Source: Pseudodesulfovibrio pelocollis
Lineage (GTDB): Bacteria > Desulfobacterota > Desulfovibrionia > Desulfovibrionales > Desulfovibrionaceae
Reading direction: 5' to 3'
Length of the DNA: 64,000 nucleotides
NCBI RefSeq assembly: GCF_030282845.1
Contig: NZ_JASTWE010000007.1
Span: forward strand, 31,681 to 95,680
A program made the translations under genes and the position numbers. Shown here in pieces: positions 33,541 to 41,727 of this stretch. The notes under the pieces are model-generated. The model was not told the origin of the DNA. It made no database searches and saw only the letters and a program-made list of their open reading frames with translations. The stretch's first letter is position 1, and the number at the start of each line of letters is the position of its first letter.

Positions 33541-35460
33541 CTATTTCCGCTTGAAGAGTTTTTCCAGTTCGCCCGGGCTCCACGAGACCACGATGGGCCT
33601 GCCGTGGGGGCAGTAGTCGCGCTCCGGGGTGCGCAGCCAGACGTCGAGCAGAGCCAGGGCCTCGTCCGTGGCCAGGGGCTGCCCGGCCTTGATGGCGGTC
33701 TTGCAGGCCATCATGGTCCACAGATCGTCGATGGTACGTGCCCGCGAGGCCAGGGCATCGGTGAGATACTCCCTGGCGCGCCCCGTGTCCAGGGTGGGTG
33801 GCACGCCGCGCACCAGGAGGGTGTCGCCCTCGCGCTCAAGGAGAAAGCCCATGGCGCGCAGCCCCTCGCCCAGTTCGTCCAGCACCTCGGCCTCGCTGGG
33901 GTGCAGGGGCAGGGTCAGGGGCAGGGCCAGAGGCTGGGAATCGCCCCGGGTCCGCTCCCGGCGCATGGCCGCCAGCAACACCCGTTCGTGGGCCGCGTGC
34001 TGGTCCACCAGCACCAGCGAGGTGCCGCGCCGCAACACCAGATAGGTATCAGCCACCTGCCCGAGGTAGACGAAGTCGGTCCCGGCCAAGGGGGCAGATC
34101 GCGAGCCGTCGCGCACGGCCGCTCTCATGTCTGGCCCCATGTGAGGCCCGGTGTAAGGCCCTGATTCCGGCCCTAAGTCCCGATCACCCCGCTCGTCCAG
34201 CTCACCCGCGCCCGGCCCGAGGTCCAGGGTTCCCGGGCGGCCCGTCATGGCCGCATAGTCGCGGTAGGTGGAAAATTTCGCCCCGCCCTCGCGGAAAGAG
34301 GAAGGAGACGACGCGCCCAGCCCGCCCCCGGTGGCGCTGTCCGATGGCGCACCGTTGCGCGGATAATCGCTCCCTGCGCCAAACCCGGCCCGCCCCTGTT
34401 CGCGATGCGCCCGGTCAGCAGACAAGGACGCGCTCATGCCCATCTCGTTCATGCCCATCTCGTTCATGGTCGAAAGGGCCTGCATGACGCCGCCCCGAAT
34501 GGCCGAAAAAACCCGGCTCTCGTCGGTGAAGCGCACTTCGAGCTTGGCCGGGTGGACATTGACGTCCACCTCGTCGCGGGGCAGGTCGAGAAACAGGGCC
34601 AGCTGCGGGTATTCGCGGGAGAGGAGCATGCCCTTGTAGGCCTGACGCACCGCGCCGAGCATAAGCTTGTCCTGCACCGGGCGGCCGTTGACATAGAGCA
34701 GGATGCGGTCGGCCCGGCCCTGGGCCGAGGAAGGCGCGCCCGCCACGCCCCGGGCGCGATAGCCCAGCCGCTCGAAGTCGAAGGGGGCCAGGGCGTCGCA
34801 CACCGCCGGGGGCCAGAAGGCGCGCAGCCGGGCGGCCAGATCCTGGCCCGGCGGTAGCCGGAACATCTCGCGCCCGTTGATGGTCAGGGAAAAACCGCAA
34901 GCCGGATGGGCCAGACTGATGCGCATGAGCGTGTCCTGGCAGCGCTTGTTCTCGGTGGTCTCGGCCTTGAGGAACTTGAGCCGGGCCGGGGTGTTGGCGA
35001 ACAATTCCCGGACCTCGACCCGGGTGCCAGAAGCCAGGGCGGCCGGTCCCTGCCCGACCACCTCGCCCCCGCGCACCTCGATGAAGGCAGCCTCGGCAGC
35101 ATCCAGCGCCCGGGAGGTCATGGTGAACCGGGAGACCGAGGCGATGCTGGGCAGGGCCTCGCCCCGGAACCCGAAGGACGCGATGGCCGCGAGATCGTCA
35201 AAGGTGCGCAGCTTGCTGGTGGCGTGGCGGGTGACGGCCAGATCGAGCTGACCGGCCGGGACGCCGCGCCCGTTGTCCTGGACCACGATCAGGCCGCGCC
35301 CGCCGCGTTCCACGGTCACGTCCACGCGCGTGGCACCGGCGTCGAGACTGTTCTCCACCAGCTCCTTGACCACGCTGGCGGGCCGCTCCACCACCTCGCC
35401 CGCCGCGATCTGGTTCTTCAGCCCCGGGGGCAGGACCTGAATGTCGTGGTCGCTTTGCAT
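33541..35460 (-). CDS. mutL: DNA mismatch repair protein MutL
   Basis: A 639-residue GHKL ATPase. The N-terminus has IAAGEVVERPASVVKELVEN, DNGRGVPAG and FGFRGEALPSI (ATP lid). A long linker of about 150 residues contains an in-frame repeat (MNEMG twice). The C-terminal dimerisation domain holds LVDQHAAHERVLLAAM and CPHGRPIVV, the endonuclease-type motifs. In the DQHA(X)2E(X)4E pattern the last Glu is replaced by Ala. It acts with MutS in mismatch repair. The start overlaps the lptD stop by one base. Confidence 0.94.
   Translation of the reverse strand: MQSDHDIQVLPPGLKNQIAAGEVVERPASVVKELVENSLDAGATRVDVTVERGGRGLIVVQDNGRGVPAGQLDLAVTRHATSKLRTFDDLAAIASFGFRGEALPSIASVSRFTMTSRALDAAEAAFIEVRGGEVVGQGPAALASGTRVEVRELFANTPARLKFLKAETTENKRCQDTLMRISLAHPACGFSLTINGREMFRLPPGQDLAARLRAFWPPAVCDALAPFDFERLGYRARGVAGAPSSAQGRADRILLYVNGRPVQDKLMLGAVRQAYKGMLLSREYPQLALFLDLPRDEVDVNVHPAKLEVRFTDESRVFSAIRGGVMQALSTMNEMGMNEMGMSASLSADRAHREQGRAGFGAGSDYPRNGAPSDSATGGGLGASSPSSFREGGAKFSTYRDYAAMTGRPGTLDLGPGAGELDERGDRDLGPESGPYTGPHMGPDMRAAVRDGSRSAPLAGTDFVYLGQVADTYLVLRRGTSLVLVDQHAAHERVLLAAMRRERTRGDSQPLALPLTLPLHPSEAEVLDELGEGLRAMGFLLEREGDTLLVRGVPPTLDTGRAREYLTDALASRARTIDDLWTMMACKTAIKAGQPLATDEALALLDVWLRTPERDYCPHGRPIVVSWSPGELEKLFKRK
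34436..34465. repeat. 15-base tandem duplication in the mutL linker
   Basis: Two adjacent copies of ATGCCCATCTCGTTC on the plus strand, encoding MNEMG MNEMG. A change of copy number would stay in frame. Confidence 0.85.
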
Positions 35461-37856
35461 CAGAAATTGAAGAGGTCAAAGCCGATCTCGAACCGGGTGT
35501 CGCTCGATTTCTGGCTGACGGACATGTACAGGGTGTAGCACTCGGCCGCCCAGGACAGGGCCAGGGTGCGCTCAAGATCGCGCTGGCTGTTGAAGTCGTG
35601 GCGGTACTTGGTGCTCAAGGTCAGGTCGTCGTTGATCTCCCACTTGGCCCCCAGGGCGAGGATGGACATGGTCTTGTCGCGGTAGCGCTTGTACTCGTCG
35701 ATCTTGGTCAGGTAGTCGTAGCCCACCGTGAATTCGCCAAGGCCGTCCTTGTGCAGGCGCACGTAGCTTTCGGTCTCGGTCAGGCTTGATTTGTAGGGCG
35801 AGAACCACGCCCGGCTGACCAGATCGATGAAGGTATCGGGCTTGACGCGGACCTCGGTCAGCACATCCGAGAAGGGCCTGCGCTTGTAGTCGGCAAGCCG
35901 GTCGTTGCGGGTGGCCTCGTTGCGGTCATAGGCCTGCTCGATGCGAAAGAGCAGGAAATCGAGATAATCAGAGGCCACGGACGCCTGGGGACCTTCGGAC
36001 GAACCCGGCGAGAGGATCACGCTGTCGCGCCGCCTGTCGAGGATGTTGGTCAGGGAGTAGACCACCTCGTTGCGGCCCTGAATGCGGTCGAAGCGGTCGA
36101 AATAAGGCAGTTCGTCCTGGCCGGTGATGGTCGGGGTGTAGGCGTATTCGACCCGGGGCACGATGGAGTGCTTGAGCCGCGTCCAGGTGCTGGTGCCCGC
36201 CAGCGACGGCTCGGGCAGGGGCGACTCGGCCATGCTGAAGACCCTGGTCATCTCGCTGAAGGCGGAGAACCCGGCCCCCCAGGTGGCCCGGGACTGGAAG
36301 CCCTTCTTGGTGGCGTTGGTGTCCAGGTACTGGGTGCGGCCGCCATCGTCCACCACGGTCTGGTTGCCGTAGCCCTGGTAGCGGGTCAGATCATAGGAGG
36401 TCACGTCGCCGGACAGGGACGGGATGAAGGTGACGTAGTCTGTCTGGATGGGCAGCTTCAGTTCCGGGGCCACGCGCATCCGGTGGCCGGAGTGGCCCTT
36501 GTTGCGGGTGAAGTAGTCGTATTTGGCGTCGGCCGAGATTTCCAGCGGCGTGCCCGGCACCTGCTGCTGGAAGGCAAAGAGGTTCAGCTCCGGCAGGGTC
36601 TGGACCGTGGTGTTGTCCCCGGCCCGGCCGTTGCTGTTCATGAATTCGAGATTTTCCACATAGGTCAGCGAGCCCGTGGCCCCGAACCGGTCCCAGCTGC
36701 GGCTCAGGTATGCCACGCTGGTGCGCAGGGTGCTGTCCTTGTTGTCGATGTCGCGGCCAAAGGTCTCAAGGAATTCCTGGCGGGTCCGGTCAAATCCGTT
36801 GGGGCCGTTCTGGAAGTCGCGCAGGTAGTTCTGGTCCGAGACCAGATCGAGGTCGAGCTTGACCTTGAGCTGCGGGCTGCCGAGCCAGCCGTCGTACTTG
36901 CTGCGCACCCACCACCGGCTGCGGTTGGGGCGGGCCAGTCCGTCGCCCCGGTAATCCTTCCACTCGTCGTCCTCGGTCACGGCGCGGCGGTTGTCCTTGA
37001 GGGCGTCCACCATCCACAGCCCCCGGGTGCCCGCGTCCTCGGCATGGCGCAGCTCCACCCCCTGCATGTAGCCGCGCTTGCTCATGTAGTTTTGGTAGAA
37101 GGTGACGTCGGCCTCGTCGTTGATCACCCAGTAGTAGGGCAGATTGACCTGCATGCCGAGCTTCTTGCTCGACGAGACAGAGGGCGGCAGAAAGCCGGAC
37201 TGGCGGTCGCCGCGTCCGGGCAGGGCCATGTAGGGCCAGTAGAAGACCGGCACATCGCGGATGCGGAAGGCGGAGCGGTAGAGCTTGACCCGGCCGTCAA
37301 GGACCACTTCGCCCTCCTCGCTGGTCACGGACCACGCAGGCTTTTCGCCATCACAGGCCGTGACCTTGGCGTTCTTGAAATTGTAGGTGTTGCCCGAGGT
37401 CTTGGCCACCCGCTCGGCCTCGACATAGACATGGGGCTTGGCCATGAACAGGCGGCCGTTCTTGAGCCAGCCGGTCATGGTGTTGAGGTCGAACTCGCCC
37501 TCGTCGGCCTGGAGAAAGTCACCACCCCACTGGGCGCGAACATCGCCCTTGAGAAAGACCCAGCCCGTGCGCTGGTAGTAGCGCGCGAAATCGGCCCGCA
37601 GCTGGTTGTCGCCCATGGCCAGGGTGCAGTTGCCAAACGCCTCCACGTACTCGCTGGTATGGTCGCCCACCACCCGGTCGGCCGAGAAGGTCCACTCGTC
37701 CAGTTCGGGCGTGCGCACCGGGGTGTCGGGCACATACCGCCTGACCTTGTCGAGCTGGGCATTCTTGCCCATCAGCGTCCAGGGCAGGCACAGGATGATG
37801 GCCGCCACCAGGCAGCCGGTCAAACCCATGTGCTTCGTGAAACGTCTCAAAAACAC
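35460..37856 (-). CDS. lptD: LPS-assembly protein LptD
   Basis: A 798-residue outer-membrane protein. A signal peptide (LTGCLVAAIILCLPWTLMG) precedes an OstA-like N-terminal domain (FSADRVVGDHTSEYVEAFGN, LNTMTGWLKNGRL). The LptD barrel follows, with the VFYWPYMALPGRGDRQSGFL segment typical of the family, and a terminal Phe (FDLFNF) as a barrel-assembly signal. With LptE it inserts lipopolysaccharide into the outer leaflet. It is 6 bases downstream of hldD, an inner-core heptose gene, making a coherent LPS pair. Confidence 0.92.
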   Translation of the reverse strand: MFLRRFTKHMGLTGCLVAAIILCLPWTLMGKNAQLDKVRRYVPDTPVRTPELDEWTFSADRVVGDHTSEYVEAFGNCTLAMGDNQLRADFARYYQRTGWVFLKGDVRAQWGGDFLQADEGEFDLNTMTGWLKNGRLFMAKPHVYVEAERVAKTSGNTYNFKNAKVTACDGEKPAWSVTSEEGEVVLDGRVKLYRSAFRIRDVPVFYWPYMALPGRGDRQSGFLPPSVSSSKKLGMQVNLPYYWVINDEADVTFYQNYMSKRGYMQGVELRHAEDAGTRGLWMVDALKDNRRAVTEDDEWKDYRGDGLARPNRSRWWVRSKYDGWLGSPQLKVKLDLDLVSDQNYLRDFQNGPNGFDRTRQEFLETFGRDIDNKDSTLRTSVAYLSRSWDRFGATGSLTYVENLEFMNSNGRAGDNTTVQTLPELNLFAFQQQVPGTPLEISADAKYDYFTRNKGHSGHRMRVAPELKLPIQTDYVTFIPSLSGDVTSYDLTRYQGYGNQTVVDDGGRTQYLDTNATKKGFQSRATWGAGFSAFSEMTRVFSMAESPLPEPSLAGTSTWTRLKHSIVPRVEYAYTPTITGQDELPYFDRFDRIQGRNEVVYSLTNILDRRRDSVILSPGSSEGPQASVASDYLDFLLFRIEQAYDRNEATRNDRLADYKRRPFSDVLTEVRVKPDTFIDLVSRAWFSPYKSSLTETESYVRLHKDGLGEFTVGYDYLTKIDEYKRYRDKTMSILALGAKWEINDDLTLSTKYRHDFNSQRDLERTLALSWAAECYTLYMSVSQKSSDTRFEIGFDLFNF

Positions 37857-37862
37857 CTCGGC

Positions 37863-38843
37863 CTAGCGTGACGAAAGGTACGGATTGTCCATTTCAAGAT
37901 AGTTGCGCACATAATCGGCCGCGCCGTCCTCAAGGGTGGTCAGGGCCACGTTACACCCGGCGGCGGCCAGCTTGTCCATCTTCGCCTCGGTGAAATACTG
38001 ATACTTGCCGCGGATGGCCTCGGGCATGGGGATGTAATCCACCACCGGCTCCCGGTCCATGGCCGCGAACACGGCCGCGGCCAGATCGTTCCAGGTCCGG
38101 GCCGTGCCCGTGCCGATGTTGAAGATGCCGTTCTTGTCAGGATTTTCCAGGAACCAGGCCATGATGTCCACGCAGTCCTTGATGTAGACGAAGTCGCGCA
38201 TCTGGCCGCCGTGGGGGTATTCCTCGCGATAGGACTTGAAGAGCTTGAGCCTTCCGGTTTCCAGTATCTGCCGGTGGGCCTTGCAGATGACGCTGCGCAT
38301 GTCCAGCTTGTGGTACTCGTTTGGCCCGTAAACATTGAAGAACTTGAGGCTGACAACACTGTCGAGCATGCCGCCCTTCTTGGCCCAGAGGTCGAAAAGC
38401 TGCTTGGAGTAGCCGTACATGTTCAGGGGCCGCAGCCGGTCGATGCCCGCATGGTCGTCGTCAAAGCCCCACTCCCCGTTGCCGTAGGTGGCAGCGCTTG
38501 AGGCGTTGATGAACCGGGCGTCGTGGTTGAGGCAGTGGCGGCAGACGTATTGCGTGTAGCGGTAGTTGTTCTCCATGAGAAAGTCCGCGTCGCACTCGGT
38601 GGTGGCCGAGCAGGCACCCATGTGGATGACCGCCTGGGTGTCAAAGGGGTCGTCCCCCTCCAGTACGAACTTGAGGAACTGGTCGCGATGCAGGTAGTCC
38701 TCGTAGCGTAAGCCGACAAGATTATTCCATTTGTCGCTATCAGCCAGATTGTCCACCACCAGGATGTCATCGATGCCGAGCTGGTTGAGCTTCCAGATCA
38801 TGGCGCTGCCGATGAACCCCGCGCCGCCGGTGACTATGTACAT
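37863..38843 (-). CDS. hldD: ADP-L-glycero-D-manno-heptose 6-epimerase
   Basis: A 326-residue extended SDR. The start MYIVTGGAGFIGSAMIWKLN and DILVVDNLADSDKWNNLVG are characteristic of HldD/RfaD; catalytic residues are in ASSAATYG and MYGYSKQLFDLW; the heptose site includes VYGPNEYHK. It epimerises ADP-D-glycero-D-manno-heptose for the LPS inner core. As the first gene of the run with lptD, its promoter should be in the 244 bases before 39088. Confidence 0.94.
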   Translation of the reverse strand: MYIVTGGAGFIGSAMIWKLNQLGIDDILVVDNLADSDKWNNLVGLRYEDYLHRDQFLKFVLEGDDPFDTQAVIHMGACSATTECDADFLMENNYRYTQYVCRHCLNHDARFINASSAATYGNGEWGFDDDHAGIDRLRPLNMYGYSKQLFDLWAKKGGMLDSVVSLKFFNVYGPNEYHKLDMRSVICKAHRQILETGRLKLFKSYREEYPHGGQMRDFVYIKDCVDIMAWFLENPDKNGIFNIGTGTARTWNDLAAAVFAAMDREPVVDYIPMPEAIRGKYQYFTEAKMDKLAAAGCNVALTTLEDGAADYVRNYLEMDNPYLSSR

Positions 38844-38991
38844 GCGATCTCCTTGTCTGCGCTGAACAACCCGCCCGCACTGGCGGTAAACGCTTCTTTA
38901 TACTGATTTCACGGCCCGGACGCAACCCGCGACACAACCTCTGCGCCCAACAGGTTTCTCTCCTATTACCTAACATTCTAACGTCAACCAC

Positions 38992-39020
38992 TTGCACCAT
39001 TCAGTGAGATTGTGTATATA
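38992..39020 (+). promoter_or_regulatory. Sigma-70-type promoter for the VWA-OmpA gene
   Basis: TTGCAC at 38992-38997 and TATATA at 39015-39020 with exactly 17 bases between. The start codon lies about 60 bases downstream and has a strong AAAGGAG site. Confidence 0.65.
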
Positions 39021-39087
39021 CTCATGTCGAGTGCCCCCTTGCGCCAGATAACAACCAAGCCATACAAATCTCTAAAGGAGTGAAGTC

Positions 39088-40146
39088 ATGAGACAATCGA
39101 AACTGCTGTTACTGACCCTCGCTGCTGTACTGACCTTGACCTTTGCCCTTGCCACCACGGCCAGCGCACAGATGATCAAGAAAGTTGACAACTTCATCTT
39201 TTTCCTCGACCAGTCCGGCTCCATGGCCCAAAAACACAAGACCTTGGACACCAAGAAAATCGACATGGCCATTGAAACCATGCATGCCATGAACAAGGCC
39301 GTGCCCAACCTGGACTACAACGCCTCCCTGTTCCTCTTCGCCCCCTTTGAGAACAAGCTGCGGCCCGGCACCTACAACAAGACGGCCATGACCAACGCCA
39401 TCAGCTCTGTGAAGACCGACTTTGACATCTTCGGCCGCCTCACCCCCATGGGCAACGGACTCATCGACCTCGACCCGGTCATCGCCGGCCTCCGGGGCAC
39501 GACCGCGCTGATCATGTTCACTGATGGACTCTCCAACCTGGGTGCCGATCCCGTGGCCCAGGCCCGGGCGCTCTATGCCAAGTACGGCAACAACCTGTGC
39601 ATCCATGTGGTCAGCTTCGCGGACCACGCCAAGGGCCAGATGATCATCGACGATGTCCGCGCCCTCTCCTCCTGCACCGTGGTGGCTGACTACACCTCCC
39701 TGAACTCGCCCGGTGCCATGGACGCGTACGCCCGGAAGGTCTTCTACACCGATGCGCCCGCCGCCGCCCCGGCTCCGACCCGGGCTCCGGTCCCGGTGAC
39801 CCCCATGGAGAAGGAAACCATCACCTTCAGCCTGCACTTCGGCTTCGACAAGTACCAGATCACCGACGAGATGATCCCGGTGCTTGAGCAGGCCAAGATG
39901 ATCCTGGACGAGAACCCCTCGGCCTCCTACGTCATCGGCGGTCACACCGACTCCACCGGCCCCGAGGCCTACAACCAGGGACTGTCCGAGCGCCGCGCCG
40001 GTTCTGTCAAGGACTGGATGGTGACCAACGGCGTCAGCACCTCGCGCCTGGAATCCAAGGGTTACGGTGAGTTGTCGCCCAGATACGATAACGCTACCAG
40101 CGAGGGCCGCAAGCTCAACCGCAGGGTTGAAATTCAAACCAAGTAA
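39088..40146 (+). CDS. Secreted VWA domain-OmpA fusion protein
   Basis: A 352-residue protein with a clear signal peptide (LLLLTLAAVLTLTFALATTASAQ). Residues about 30-220 are a von Willebrand A domain with the metal-ion site DQSGSMA and IMFTDGLSNLG. An Ala/Pro-rich hinge (PAAAPAPTRAPVPVTP) leads to a C-terminal OmpA domain that binds peptidoglycan: FGFDKYQITDEMIPVLEQAK, GGHTDSTGPEAYNQGLSERR, NRRVEIQTK. It is probably periplasmic, with the adhesive domain free. AAAGGAGTGAAG precedes the ATG. The ligand of the VWA domain is unknown. Confidence 0.9.
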   Translation: MRQSKLLLLTLAAVLTLTFALATTASAQMIKKVDNFIFFLDQSGSMAQKHKTLDTKKIDMAIETMHAMNKAVPNLDYNASLFLFAPFENKLRPGTYNKTAMTNAISSVKTDFDIFGRLTPMGNGLIDLDPVIAGLRGTTALIMFTDGLSNLGADPVAQARALYAKYGNNLCIHVVSFADHAKGQMIIDDVRALSSCTVVADYTSLNSPGAMDAYARKVFYTDAPAAAPAPTRAPVPVTPMEKETITFSLHFGFDKYQITDEMIPVLEQAKMILDENPSASYVIGGHTDSTGPEAYNQGLSERRAGSVKDWMVTNGVSTSRLESKGYGELSPRYDNATSEGRKLNRRVEIQTK

Positions 40147-40159
40147 GGCTATGGTTCTT

Positions 40160-40188
40160 TCGGCCGGGCGGCACAGCCGCCCGGCCGA
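40160..40188. other. 13-base hairpin between the VWA-OmpA gene and its neighbour
   Basis: Arms TCGGCCGGGCGGC and GCCGCCCGGCCGA with a 3-base loop, 14 bases after the stop. With no T-run, it is more likely an mRNA stabiliser or attenuator than a full terminator. Confidence 0.65.
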
Positions 40189-40224
40189 TACCAGGCCCCC
40201 AAGCAGGGCCAGAGAACCAAAGCT

Positions 40225-40758
40225 ATGCAAAAACACATCCTTTTTTTCTTCCTGGCCCTGTCCCTGGCTCTGATCACCGCCGACGCCCACGTTGCCAACG
40301 CCCAAGGGGTGGCAGAAGCGGCGCAAGAAGTGGTGGAAACCGAGTCCGTAAGCATAGCGCTGGCCGTTCCCGCCGCCACCACGGACACGGGTAATATCCC
40401 GGCCTATCTTGACGAGGACCTCATCAAGAAACACGCCGACTTCACCAGCTTCGCCAAGTCCAAGGTCCACTCCCTCAATCAGAACCACAATCTTTCCCAA
40501 AGCCGCATGAAGATCGAGCGCCAGCCCGATGGCTCCTACCGGGCGCGCTACCACGTCATCGACCACGGCTCCCTCGTCTGCAACGTGCGCCGCTCCTCCT
40601 CCGCCACCATCCCCTTTGTGGGAGTGCTCTTCTACAAGGAGAAGATATTCGAGGCCGTGGCCAACACGCCCGATGGATGCCGCGTGGCCGAGTTCATCCC
40701 GGTGGCGGTCATTCCCAACCGGCACATCTTCAGCTTCAAACAGGGCTCCTGGCAATAG
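40225..40758 (+). CDS. Secreted hypothetical protein downstream of VWA-OmpA
   Basis: A 177-residue protein. The signal peptide ILFFFLALSLALITADAHVANAQ is followed by an acidic, disordered stretch and a compact region (RMKIERQPDGSYRARYHVID, CNVRRSSS, CRVAEFIPVAV) with two Cys that could form a disulfide. I do not recognise a family. The 78-base spacing with only a hairpin between, and the terminator after it, suggest it is co-transcribed with the VWA-OmpA gene and could be a partner in the periplasm. Confidence 0.7.
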   Translation: MQKHILFFFLALSLALITADAHVANAQGVAEAAQEVVETESVSIALAVPAATTDTGNIPAYLDEDLIKKHADFTSFAKSKVHSLNQNHNLSQSRMKIERQPDGSYRARYHVIDHGSLVCNVRRSSSATIPFVGVLFYKEKIFEAVANTPDGCRVAEFIPVAVIPNRHIFSFKQGSWQ

Positions 40759-40778
40759 CCCGCCCCTTCACCACGCAC

Positions 40779-40806
40779 AAAAGCGGGCCGCGCGCCCGCT
40801 TTTTTT
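40779..40806 (+). terminator. Rho-independent terminator
   Basis: Stem AGCGGGC / GCCCGCT followed by seven T on the plus strand, downstream of the secreted protein gene. Confidence 0.85.
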
Positions 40807-40837
40807 GTGTCAATCCCCACAGCCACGGAGGGCCGCC

Positions 40838-41053
40838 ATGCAAGGCACCACACGCAACGCCATAGCCCCCGGAATGACCGTGGACATCGTACTCAAGAAG
40901 GACCAGCGCACCCGCACCCTCACCCGGGGCGTCGTCGCCGCGCTGCTGACCAAGTCCCCCACCCATCCCCACGGCATCAAGGTGCGCCTGACCGACGGCC
41001 AGGTGGGCCGGGTCAAACACATCGTGCCCGGCACCCCCGGACAGGCGGGCTGA
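40838..41053 (+). CDS. YwbE-family protein
   Basis: A 71-residue protein from MQGTTRNAIAPGM, start supported by ACGGAGGGCC upstream. The pattern GMTVDIVLKKDQRTRTLTRG with LLTKSPTHPHGIKVRLTDGQ and GRVKHIVPG is the YwbE (DUF2196) family, small basic proteins with no known biochemical role. It is followed after 4 bases by the YaiI-family gene, probably in one transcript. Confidence 0.85.
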   Translation: MQGTTRNAIAPGMTVDIVLKKDQRTRTLTRGVVAALLTKSPTHPHGIKVRLTDGQVGRVKHIVPGTPGQAG

Positions 41054-41057
41054 GCCC

Positions 41058-41513
41058 ATGCGCATCTGGGTCGATGCCGACGCCTGCCCGGTGGTCATCA
41101 AGGAAGTGCTCTTCAAGACCGCCATGCGCCGCAATGTCCGGCTGACACTGGTGGCCAACACCCGACTCTCCATGCCCGACTCACCGCTCATCGACGCCAT
41201 CCGCGTGGGCAACGCGTTCAACGAGGCGGACGACGAGATCGCCAACCTGGCCGAAACAGGCGACCTGGTGGTGACCGCCGACATCCCTCTGGCCGACCGC
41301 ATCGTGGACAAGGGGGCCACCGGCCTGAACCCCAGGGGCGAGCTCTACACCCCGGACAATGTCAAAGGACTGCTGCGCATGCGCAATCTCATGGAGGAGC
41401 TGCGCAGCGCGGGCATGGCCCCGGGCGGCCCCCCGCCCATCGGCCCGCGCGACAAGCAGGAGTTCACCAACCAGCTCGACAAGTTTCTGACCCGCAGCGA
41501 AAAGCAAGGCTGA
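41058..41513 (+). CDS. YaiI/YqxD-family protein (DUF188, PIN-like)
   Basis: A 151-residue protein. The N-terminal MRIWVDADACPVVIKEVLF carries the acidic pair of the family; the central AFNEADDEIANLAETGDLVV and VVTADIPLADRIVDKGA complete a PIN-like acidic pocket. Family members are suspected nucleases without a proven substrate. Length (about 150) is usual. It ends in a hairpin-rich stretch before the converging roo gene. Confidence 0.9.
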   Translation: MRIWVDADACPVVIKEVLFKTAMRRNVRLTLVANTRLSMPDSPLIDAIRVGNAFNEADDEIANLAETGDLVVTADIPLADRIVDKGATGLNPRGELYTPDNVKGLLRMRNLMEELRSAGMAPGGPPPIGPRDKQEFTNQLDKFLTRSEKQG

Positions 41514-41602
41514 CAGAATGCCTCCGGCGGCCAGGGCGCTGCCCTGGACCCGCCAGGGACCTAAGGCCCCTGGACCCCTGGCGAGCCTGCGGCGCCAGGA
41601 GG

Positions 41603-41666
41603 CCGCGAGAACGTGAATCGGCCCGACCACCCTGCGGGATGGCCGGGCCGATTCACGTTCTCGCGG
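41603..41666. repeat. 23-base perfect inverted repeat between converging genes
   Basis: Arms at 41603-41625 and 41644-41666 are perfectly complementary, each beginning or ending in CCGCGAGAACGTG / CACGTTCTCGCGG, with an 18-base loop. It sits between YaiI and roo, which converge here. Length is well above a normal terminator stem. Confidence 0.85.
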
Positions 41667-41673
41667 CGGAATG

Positions 41674-41706
41674 AAAAAAGAAGCCCGGTTCGGGGGGAAC
41701 CGGGCT
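41674..41706 (-). terminator. Rho-independent terminator of roo
   Basis: Minus-strand stem AGCCCGGTT / AACCGGGCT with a 7-base loop, followed by CTTTTTT. It starts 22 bases after the roo stop. Confidence 0.85.
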
Positions 41707-41727
41707 GTCTGCTTTTCCGTGGGGAGG

